Origin: CALBZE01 sp036381255
GTDB lineage: Bacteria > Gemmatimonadota > Gemmatimonadetes > Longimicrobiales > RSA9
DNA: 7,377 bases
NCBI GenBank assembly: GCA_036381255.1
Contig: DASVDG010000089.1
Coordinates: 1 to 7,377 of the forward strand
Direction of reading: 5' to 3'
Made by a program: the position numbers and the translations under genes. Below are positions 1 through 5,410 of this stretch, one piece after another. Position 1 is the first letter of the stretch; every line of letters starts with the position of its first letter. The notes beneath the pieces were generated by a model. That model saw nothing but the letters and a program-made list of their open reading frames with translations, ran no database searches and was not told where the DNA came from.

Positions 1-189
1 GACCAGCTCCCGGCCGAGCGCCGCCGCCTGCGCGGCGATCAGCTCGCGCCGCACGCCGTGGAACCGCACCCGGCCGCTGATCCCTTCGTAGATGTTGAAG
101 AGATAGCGCACGTCGAGGCCCTGCCGCACGGCGCGGTCCAGTGCCAGCGTCGCGTCCTTGCCGCCGCTCCAGCTCAATGCGTGGATCAT
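1..189 (-). CDS. PP-loop ATPase, Dph6/diphthine-ammonia-ligase-like (partial, C-terminus off the window)
   Basis: This frame runs open from an ATG at 189 to the left edge, giving the first 63 residues. The N-terminus reads MIHALSWSGGKDATLAL. SGGKD at residues 8-12 is the ATP-pyrophosphatase P-loop of the N-type family, and an FHGVRREL segment near residues 43-50 matches the conserved region after it in bacterial COG2102 proteins. Archaeal and eukaryotic relatives (Dph6) adenylate diphthine to make diphthamide. Bacteria lack diphthamide, so the bacterial substrate is unknown, and I infer only ATP-dependent adenylation or amidation of some substrate. The start is fixed by the P-loop, which begins within a few residues of Met in this family. 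No clear Shine-Dalgarno is visible. The gene lies 110 bp downstream of the DUF4382 gene on the same strand. Most of the protein, including its specificity region, is outside the window. Confidence 0.8.
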   Translation of the reverse strand, partial: MIHALSWSGGKDATLALDRAVRQGLDVRYLFNIYEGISGRVRFHGVRRELIAAQAAALGRELV

Positions 190-250
190 GGATCGGAAGA
201 TGAAGATCGGGCGCGCATCCGCAAGCGGAATACGCGCCCGTGGGCCCGGC

Positions 251-275
251 GGCCGGCCCGACGCGCGGGCCGGCC
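251..275 (-). terminator. GC-rich hairpin behind the DUF4382 gene, possible terminator
   Basis: A perfect 10-bp inverted repeat (251-260 ggccggcccg with 266-275) encloses the 5-nt loop ACGCG. It starts 25 bp past the stop of the DUF4382 gene in the minus direction and ends 62 bp before the next minus gene. No T-run follows on either strand, so a classical intrinsic terminator is not shown. It could act with Rho or only protect the mRNA 3' end. Confidence 0.3.
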
Positions 276-299
276 CACCCTGCGACGATTTCTCCGGGC

Positions 300-1232
300 T
301 CAGTTGGCCGACGTGACCACCGCCGCGACCTCGGCCTGCTGGCCGGAGCCGACGTTCAGCTCCGTCGGGTTCGAGTCCACATCGAGCGTGAAGCTCACGT
401 CGGCGTCCGTCACGAACTCGACGGTGTAGTCGCCGGGGATCAGGTACTGGAACTCGGCCTCGAAGACCGAGTCCTGATCGCCGTCGGTCAGCGCCAGCTC
501 CTCGCTGCTGCCGTCGGCGTTCGTCAGCCTGGCCCGGAAATCGCCGAGCGTGAGCGCCGTCCCACCGATCGACGGCAGCTCGACCGAGTCCGCGAGCGCC
601 AGCGACGCGACCACGCTGCTCGAGAGCTCGAGGTCCGTCGCCTTGATCACGGGGTTCAGCACCCAGTCGCCCCCGCCGGTGTGCGGGCCTTCGAAGCTCT
701 GCGCGACGTCGAAGTCCACGAGCAGGATGGTCTGCTCGCCCTCGATCTTCGTGCCGCCCGGCAGGTTGACCTTCAGCCCGCTCTCCGCGTCGTCGATGCC
801 GCAGCTCGGGCAGCGCAGCTCGCCGGCCACTTCCACGCCGTCCGGGACGTGTGCGTAGTCCGCCGTCGCGTAGACGCTCGTCGTGCCGTCGCCGTTGTCG
901 ACCTCGACGTACGCGCCGTCGATGACGAACCGGAGCTGGGCGTACGCGCCGGCGGGCACGGTCACGTCCTCCGCGAGCGTCGCCACGTCGTTGGCCAGCG
1001 TGAGCAGATCCGTCGTCGTCTCACCCTCCATCAGCGCGACCTCGCCGCCCTGACCCTGGAGGTAGACCTTCGAAATCGTGACGACCGCGGCCTCGACATC
1101 GCCGGCCGCGTCGGTCAGCAGAAGCGATACACGTCCGGTGTCGGCGTCCATGCCGGAATCGCCGTCGCACGCCGCCAGGGGGAGAGCCAGGGCCAGCGCG
1201 AGTGCAGCGTACTCCGTGATACGACGAACCAT
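300..1232 (-). CDS. DUF4382 domain-containing lipoprotein
   Basis: This is a 310-residue exported lipoprotein. Residues 1-22 form a lipoprotein signal peptide: MVRR, a hydrophobic Ala/Leu core, then LAAC with Cys22 as the lipidation site. A DUF4382 domain follows at about residues 33-200. It opens with GRVSLLLTDAAGDVEAAVVT and carries later family hallmarks: VPAGAYAQLRFVID, LKVNLPGGTKI and LLVDFDVAQSF. The remaining 100 residues look like a second beta-sandwich resembling carboxypeptidase-regulatory folds (YLIPGDYTVEFVTD). The family is common in surface proteins of marine and soil bacteria, but its biochemical role is not established. A CPSC motif (Cys141, Cys144) sits inside the DUF4382 domain. 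The ATG at 1232 is preferred because it begins the signal peptide and has GGAGG 4 nt upstream. The frame stays open to an ATG at 1379, but the extra 49 residues would bury the signal peptide. Confidence 0.88.
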   Translation of the reverse strand: MVRRITEYAALALALALPLAACDGDSGMDADTGRVSLLLTDAAGDVEAAVVTISKVYLQGQGGEVALMEGETTTDLLTLANDVATLAEDVTVPAGAYAQLRFVIDGAYVEVDNGDGTTSVYATADYAHVPDGVEVAGELRCPSCGIDDAESGLKVNLPGGTKIEGEQTILLVDFDVAQSFEGPHTGGGDWVLNPVIKATDLELSSSVVASLALADSVELPSIGGTALTLGDFRARLTNADGSSEELALTDGDQDSVFEAEFQYLIPGDYTVEFVTDADVSFTLDVDSNPTELNVGSGQQAEVAAVVTSAN

Positions 1233-1236
1233 GGGT

Positions 1237-1241
1237 CCTCC
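1237..1241 (-). promoter_or_regulatory. Shine-Dalgarno of the DUF4382 lipoprotein
   Basis: GGAGG on the minus strand lies 4 nt before the ATG at 1232. It supports that start over the in-frame ATG at 1379, which precedes the signal peptide by 49 codons. Confidence 0.6.
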
Positions 1242-1331
1242 GGTAAGAGTGAATCCGTCCATACCCCTTCCATCGACACGAGCGCCCGGTCGGACCGGCA
1301 GCATCGCCGATGACCGGACGCCCGGCGTTGT

Positions 1332-1337
1332 ATCATA
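1332..1337 (-). promoter_or_regulatory. Possible -10 element for the DUF4382 gene
   Basis: TATGAT on the minus strand is one of the few AT-rich hexamers in the 227-bp gap between rsgA and the DUF4382 gene. It matches TATAAT at five of six positions. I see no good -35 hexamer at 16-19 bp. It would give a 5' leader of roughly 90 nt. The call rests on a single hexamer. Confidence 0.3.
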
Positions 1338-1459
1338 GACGAGAGGGACCCGGCGATCGTCACACCGGATGGACTCCATGGCGCCGTGGCGACGATTCGC
1401 CGCGCCGGAGGACGACGGGAGGGTGCGATGAGGAGTGGACGCTTCCGGAGCGCCGCGCG

Positions 1460-2368
1460 CTACGCCTCGTCCGTGCGCAGCGTGCGGTAGCTCTCGTAGC
1501 GCGCTTCGGGGATCTCACCGGCCTCGACGGCGGCGCGGATCGCGCAGCCGGGTTCGTGGATGTGGGAGCAGCCGCGGCCGAAGCGGCAGTCGCCGAGGTA
1601 GGGCCGAAACTCGGGGAAGCACTCGTCGAGGCGCTCGGGCTCGATCCCCCAGAGCCCGAGCTCGCGCAGCCCCGGCGTGTCCGCCACGTAGCCGCCGCAG
1701 TGCAGCGGGATCAGCTCGGCGGTCACGGTCGTGTGCCGCCCCTTCCCGACCGCGGCGCTGACCTCCGCCGTGCGCAGCCCGAGCCCGGGCTCGACCGCGT
1801 TGAGCAGGCTCGACTTGCCGACGCCGGACGGGCCGGTCAGCACGCTGGTCCCGCCGCAGAGGCGGTCGCGGACTGCGTCGACGCCGATGCCTTCCTTCGC
1901 GCTGGTGTACAGCACCGGGTAGTCCGCGGCCTCGTACGCCGAGAACAGACGCCGCGCTTCGTCGATGCCGACCAGGTCGACCTTGTTCACGACGATCGTC
2001 GCCGGCAGGTCGTTCGCCTCGGCGAGGACGAGGAAGCGGTCGAGCATGCGGAGCCGCGGCTCCGGGTGCGCCGCCGCGAACACCACGACGACGCGGTCCA
2101 CGTTCGCCACGATGATCTTCGCCCGCCGAGCCCCGTGTCCCGGGGCCCGGCGGGCGAGCTCGCTCCGTCGTTCCTCGACCGCCTCGATCGTCGCGCCGCC
2201 GCCCGCGTGCCGCTCGACCTCGACCCGGTCCCCGACGACGACCCGGTCGCCGGTCCGCTGCTCGAGCTTGAGCCGCCCGCGCAGCGCCGCCTGCACCACC
2301 CCACCCTCGTCCAGCTCCACCTCGTAGACGCCGCCCGCCGCCCTGCGGACCGTTCCACGCCGGAGCAC
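1460..2368 (-). CDS. rsgA: Ribosome small-subunit biogenesis GTPase RsgA
   Basis: RsgA is a circularly permuted GTPase that binds the maturing 30S subunit near the decoding centre and is released on GTP hydrolysis. The 302-residue length is normal for the family. The order is diagnostic: an N-terminal OB-fold (about residues 1-65), then G4 NKVD (128-131), G5 SAK (156-158), the Walker A/G1 GPSGVGKS (179-186), G2 around GKGRHTT (208-214), G3 DTPG (230-233), and a C-terminal zinc knuckle with Cys261, Cys267, His269 and Cys275. The spacing between the first two cysteines is five residues, where many homologues have four. The start is GTG, preceded by GAGGAGG with a 5-nt spacer. The gap to the upstream sigma gene is only 10 nt, so the two are almost certainly cotranscribed. 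No clear terminator follows the stop. Confidence 0.96.
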   Translation of the reverse strand: MLRRGTVRRAAGGVYEVELDEGGVVQAALRGRLKLEQRTGDRVVVGDRVEVERHAGGGATIEAVEERRSELARRAPGHGARRAKIIVANVDRVVVVFAAAHPEPRLRMLDRFLVLAEANDLPATIVVNKVDLVGIDEARRLFSAYEAADYPVLYTSAKEGIGVDAVRDRLCGGTSVLTGPSGVGKSSLLNAVEPGLGLRTAEVSAAVGKGRHTTVTAELIPLHCGGYVADTPGLRELGLWGIEPERLDECFPEFRPYLGDCRFGRGCSHIHEPGCAIRAAVEAGEIPEARYESYRTLRTDEA

Positions 2369-2373
2369 GGGTG

Positions 2374-2380
2374 CCTCCTC
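2374..2380 (-). promoter_or_regulatory. Strong rsgA ribosome binding site overlapping the sigma-factor stop codon
   Basis: GAGGAGG on the minus strand ends 5 nt before the GTG start at 2368, and its first two bases are the last two bases of the sigma-factor TGA (2379-2381). The layout suggests translational coupling and fixes the GTG start. Confidence 0.75.
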
Positions 2381-3302
2381 AGGCGGCGAAGCTCTCGAGC
2401 GCGGTCCCGAGCTCTCCCTCCCGCAGCCGCTTCAGCGCGCGGTCCCGAAGCTGACGCACCCGCTCGCGGGTCACGCCCAGCATGTTGCCGATCTCCTCGA
2501 GCGTGTGCTCGCGGCCGCCCTCCAGCCCGAAGTACAGCCGCAGCACCCGCGCGTCGCGGGGCGTCAACGTGTCCAGCGCCCGCTCGATCTGCTCGGCCAT
2601 CAGCCGCTCCTCGACCGTCGCCTCCGGCTCCGCCGCCTCCTCGGCGATGAACCGCTCCACGAGCTGGCTGTCGTCGCTGTCGCCGATCGGCGAGTCCAGC
2701 CGGATCTCCGCCGCGTTCAGCGTCTGCAGCGATTCCAGCGTCTCCGGCGTCAGCTTCGCCGCCTTCGCCAGCTCCTCCGTCGTCGGGTCGCGGCCCAGCT
2801 CCTGCTTCAGCCGCTCCCGCTCGCGGAAAATGCGCGCCAGGTCGCTCGCACGGTTCAGCGGCACCCGCACCGCACGGCCCTGGTTCGCCAGCGACGAGAG
2901 GATCGCCTGCCGGATCCACCACACCGCGTACGAGATGAACTTCACGCCCTGGTCCGGGTCGAACTTCCGGGCCGCCGTCACCAGCCCGACGTTCCCGTCC
3001 TGGATCAGGTCGATCAGCGAGACGCCGCGGTTCTGGTACTTCTTGGCCACGCTGATCACGAAGCGGAGGTTCGCACGCACCAGCTTCTGCACCGCCTCCT
3101 CGTCGCCGGCCAGCGCACGATGACCCAGCTCGACCTCCTCCTCCGGCGTGATCAGCTCGTGCTTGCTCACATCCCGGAGGTACTGGTCCAACGCGGACCG
3201 CTCCTCCGCGGTGCCCCCGACGAGGCTCGGCGAGAGCTCCCCGGTGGCACGACGGCGCTTTCTCCGCTCCCTCTTCTCCCGTGTGTCCGGCGTGGTGGCC
3301 AT
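2379..3302 (-). CDS. Sigma-70 family RNA polymerase sigma factor (RpoD/SigA type, lacking region 1.1)
   Basis: This 307-residue protein directs RNA polymerase to promoters. Region 1.2 is at about residues 36-63 (DQYLRDVSKHELITPEEEVE). Region 2 is at about 75-145 and includes the core-binding LIDLIQDGNVGL and the -10 recognition/melting segment FISYAVWWIRQAI. Region 3 spans about 147-225. Region 4 is at about 240-296, with the -35 helix-turn-helix TLEEIGNMLGVTRERVRQ. Regions 1.2, 3 and 4.2 are those of group 1/2 factors, not ECF factors. The long acidic region 1.1 of E. coli RpoD is absent and replaced by a basic tail (residues 8-20 are mostly Arg/Lys). This short build is typical of primary or near-primary sigma factors in Bacteroidota and Gemmatimonadota. 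Whether this is the housekeeping sigma or a paralogue cannot be settled here, so no symbol is given. The start ATG has only a weak AGGGG 4 nt upstream. It heads the operon with rsgA. Confidence 0.93.
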   Translation of the reverse strand: MATTPDTREKRERRKRRRATGELSPSLVGGTAEERSALDQYLRDVSKHELITPEEEVELGHRALAGDEEAVQKLVRANLRFVISVAKKYQNRGVSLIDLIQDGNVGLVTAARKFDPDQGVKFISYAVWWIRQAILSSLANQGRAVRVPLNRASDLARIFRERERLKQELGRDPTTEELAKAAKLTPETLESLQTLNAAEIRLDSPIGDSDDSQLVERFIAEEAAEPEATVEERLMAEQIERALDTLTPRDARVLRLYFGLEGGREHTLEEIGNMLGVTRERVRQLRDRALKRLREGELGTALESFAA

Positions 3303-3395
3303 CAGACCCCTGATCTACGTTCTGTATCGCACGCACGGCCCGTCCCGGCAGCGCCGCGATGCGCGCCGGTGGACCGATGCAAGGATTCTGCCGAC

Positions 3396-3431
3396 AAAAG
3401 CGCCCGTCGGCTGCATGCGCGCTGACGGGCG
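3396..3431 (-). terminator. Terminator-like hairpin with short T-run, upstream of the sigma gene
   Basis: On the minus strand, arms 3431-3421 and 3411-3401 form an 11-bp stem with one G-T wobble around a 9-nt loop. The hairpin is followed by C and then TTTT (3399-3396). This is the only GC hairpin I find in the window with an adjacent T-run. It ends 94 nt before the sigma-factor ATG. It could stop read-through from the lipoprotein gene at 4049-4597, or act in the leader of the sigma operon. The T-run is short, so efficiency is uncertain. Confidence 0.4.
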
Positions 3432-3456
3432 GGCGCCTCGCGTTTCCGCCGCTAAT

Positions 3457-3480
3457 AACCCCACGCGCCGCGTCGGGGTT
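3457..3480. repeat. Inverted repeat AACCCC...GGGGTT
   Basis: AACCCC (3457-3462) and GGGGTT (3475-3480) are perfect complements. The enclosed ACGCG/CGCGT extends the pairing to about 11 bp with one bulged C and a very tight loop. It lies 25 bp upstream (minus sense) of the terminator-like hairpin. On the minus strand it is followed by ATTAG rather than a T-run. It may be a second structural element of the sigma leader or a protein-binding palindrome. Confidence 0.4.
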
Positions 3481-3833
3481 CCGCCACGCACCGCCCGAGC
3501 GGTACCCGGCGGCAGGTCGCTCCCGCGGTTTGAAACGCCTACGGCTACCGGAGCCGGCCAAGATGCCCCGCCGCCCGCGTCCGCGCAAGGGGATCGTCGC
3601 ACGCATCACGGCGCGTCCGCCGGTACCCGGATCCGCGCGCCGTCCGGACGCCCGGCCGCCGCCTCGCCGCAGGCGCCGTGCGACCGCCCCGCCGGCGCGC
3701 GTGCGTGCGCGTCGAGAACCGGCCCTGCGAACGCCCCCGGGAACACCTCTTGCACCCCCCCGACGTGGCGGCACCGGCCGTGACGGGCCTTCCGGCCGCG
3801 TACCCACGAGGCAGCCGACGATCCGCGCGGAAC

Positions 3834-4052
3834 ATGACCGAACTCAAGCGAGACGTACAGGACGACCACGGCATCAAGAAGCGCGTGGTGCCGCAGACGC
3901 AGCCGTCGCGCGTGGGCCGGGAGCGCACGGCGGGCAGCGACCGCGACTTCGATGAGAGCGGGGTCGCGGACAACCAGGGACACGGGCACCCCAGGGAGGA
4001 GCGCCGGGCCGAGCACGGCCGGCCCGCACACGTCGAGGACGACGGCGCCTAG
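3834..4052 (+). CDS. Doubtful small hydrophilic ORF, 72 codons
   Basis: I do not recognise this ORF. It starts at ATG (MTELKRDVQDDHGIKKRVV) and ends at TAG. The peptide is very polar, rich in Arg, Asp, Glu, Gly and His, with no signal peptide or membrane segment. In its favour, about nine in ten codons end in G or C by my hand count, with fewer G/C at position 1 and fewest at position 2, which is the ordering real genes show here. Against it are the low-complexity Arg/His/Glu-rich composition typical of antisense frames, no proper Shine-Dalgarno (only GGA close to the ATG) and no promoter. Its TAG overlaps the TAG of the convergent lipoprotein in a shared CTAG. The frame is open further upstream to a GTG at 3678, but that extension is Arg/Pro-rich. 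It could equally be chance in GC-rich DNA. Confidence 0.22.
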   Translation: MTELKRDVQDDHGIKKRVVPQTQPSRVGRERTAGSDRDFDESGVADNQGHGHPREERRAEHGRPAHVEDDGA

Positions 4053-4597
4053 TTGCCGATCGATTCCTTCGGGATGTCCGTCGGCATCGAATCGATCTCG
4101 AACGTCGCGAGCAGGGTGTCGAGCGGCGGCGGCGGCGGCCCGCCGGGCCGGGCCAGTTCGGCGCGGAGCGTGGCCACCGACTCGCGCAGCGCGGCGACGT
4201 CCGCCAGGATGCGCGCCTCGGGTTCGCTCCGGCGGATCTGCGCCACGACGCGGTCGGCCAGCGCCTGGAGCTGCCGCAGCCACGCCTCGACGCCGTACGC
4301 CGACCCGAGCCAGGCGAACGGCGGCTCGGACTCGAGGATCCGGTCGGTGATCGCCTCCGCGCGGTAGATCCGGATCCGGGTGTATGCGTCCATGCCGCCG
4401 CGGGCGAGCGCCGCATCGAGCTCCGCCTGGAGCCGCTCCAGCTTCTCGGCCAGCGACATGTACTCCCGGACCGGCGCGATCATCGCGGCCGGCGGCGGCG
4501 GCGGCTCGGACATGCGATCCTCCTCCGGGCTGCGGCGGCAGCCGGTGACGAGCACGAGCGCAACGAGCAGCGGAAGTCGGTGACGCGATCGTCTCAT
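4049..4597 (-). CDS. Small putative lipoprotein with helical, probably coiled-coil, domain (hypothetical)
   Basis: I do not recognise the family. The 182-residue product starts MRRSRHRLPLLVALVLVTGC, a typical lipoprotein signal with Cys20 as the lipidation site (V-T-G-C). A short charged and proline-rich spacer (EPPPPP, residues 31-36) follows. From about 43 to 150 there is a long amphipathic helical region rich in Leu, Ala, Glu and Arg, with heptad-like stretches such as SLAEKLERLQAELDAAL and ADVAALRESVATLRAEL, so a coiled coil is likely. A second proline run (153-158) precedes a short acidic tail. The likely location is the envelope, anchored to a membrane and facing the periplasm. The ATG at 4597 has no good Shine-Dalgarno. 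An internal ATG at 4513 (Met29) has GGAGGAGG 5 nt upstream and would give a version without the signal. I keep the longer form because of the signal peptide. It diverges from the PP2C gene across 72 bp. Confidence 0.72.
   Translation of the reverse strand: MRRSRHRLPLLVALVLVTGCRRSPEEDRMSEPPPPPAAMIAPVREYMSLAEKLERLQAELDAALARGGMDAYTRIRIYRAEAITDRILESEPPFAWLGSAYGVEAWLRQLQALADRVVAQIRRSEPEARILADVAALRESVATLRAELARPGGPPPPPLDTLLATFEIDSMPTDIPKESIGN
4519..4526 (-). promoter_or_regulatory. Strong internal Shine-Dalgarno-like sequence within the small lipoprotein gene
   Basis: GGAGGAGG on the minus strand lies 5 nt before an in-frame ATG at 4513 (Met29, MSEPPPPP). It encodes part of the Pro-Glu-Glu stretch after the lipobox, so it may be coincidental. 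If used, it would make a 154-residue cytoplasmic form. Confidence 0.4.
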
Positions 4598-4634
4598 GGC
4601 ACCGTCCGTCCGGGGGCAATCCGCGTGCCGGACC

Positions 4635-4663
4635 TTGCCGGCCACAAGCCGGCGACCTAGCCT
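4635..4663 (+). promoter_or_regulatory. Possible promoter giving a leaderless PP2C transcript
   Basis: TTGCCG (4635-4640) and TAGCCT (4658-4663) are separated by 17 bp. The first matches TTGACA at four positions, and the second fits the degenerate TANNNT -10. Six bases separate the -10 from the ATG at 4670, so transcription would begin at or very near the start codon. This agrees with the lack of a usable Shine-Dalgarno there. The hexamers are weak and the call is tentative. Confidence 0.3.
4637..4653. repeat. Perfect inverted repeat in the divergent lipoprotein/PP2C promoter region
   Basis: GCCGGC is repeated at 4637-4642 and 4648-4653 around CACAA. Since GCCGGC is itself palindromic, the pair can form a hairpin or two half-sites. 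It lies inside the 72-bp gap between divergent start codons and overlaps the proposed PP2C promoter spacer, a reasonable place for an operator. In DNA this GC-rich, short GC palindromes also arise by chance. Confidence 0.3.
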
Positions 4664-4669
4664 TCCGGA

Positions 4670-5390
<721 letters not shown>

Positions 5391-5410
<20 letters not shown>

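Larger units (their letters stand above)
3303..4048. other. 746-bp gene-poor region upstream of the sigma-factor gene
   Basis: I find no protein family in this stretch. The long frames that cross it are Arg/Pro-rich and compositionally non-coding between 3303 and about 3830. It holds the terminator-like hairpin at 3396-3431, a second hairpin at 3457-3480 and a 10-bp palindrome CGTCCGGACG at 3641-3650. The doubtful plus-strand ORF at 3834-4052 lies at its far end. A short stem (4007-4011 with 4016-4020, loop AGCA) lies just past the small lipoprotein's stop in the minus direction. The region probably contains the promoter and leader of the sigma-rsgA operon, but no convincing -35/-10 pair could be picked by eye. 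I see no tRNA-like or rRNA-like segment. Confidence 0.6.

Noticed and set aside
368..378. tRNA T-loop-like GGTTCGAGTCC
   Set aside because: The flanks do not form the 5-bp T-stem, and there is no anticodon or acceptor arm. It encodes part of the DUF4382 protein.
240..1313. Long plus-strand open frame opposite the DUF4382 gene
   Set aside because: Arg/Val/His-rich product with no family pattern, lying antisense to a gene with a clear signal peptide and domain.
1233..1379. 49-codon N-terminal extension of the DUF4382 protein to the ATG at 1379
   Set aside because: The extension would place a lipoprotein signal internally, and GGAGG marks the later ATG.
1310..2650. 446-codon plus-strand frame opposite rsgA and the sigma gene
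   Set aside because: It spans two recognised genes on the other strand and ends in Arg/Ala/Pro low complexity, which is normal in GC-rich DNA.
1987..3807. 606-codon minus-strand frame
   Set aside because: It overlaps rsgA and the sigma gene in another frame, and its Gly/Arg/Pro composition resembles no protein.
3606..4048. Hydrophobic-looking minus-strand frame just past the small lipoprotein stop (VVLDVCGPAVLGPALL and on)
   Set aside because: It has no start codon with a ribosome binding site, and G/C is higher at position 1 than at position 3, the pattern expected of an antisense frame. The tail degenerates into Arg/Gly/Ala.
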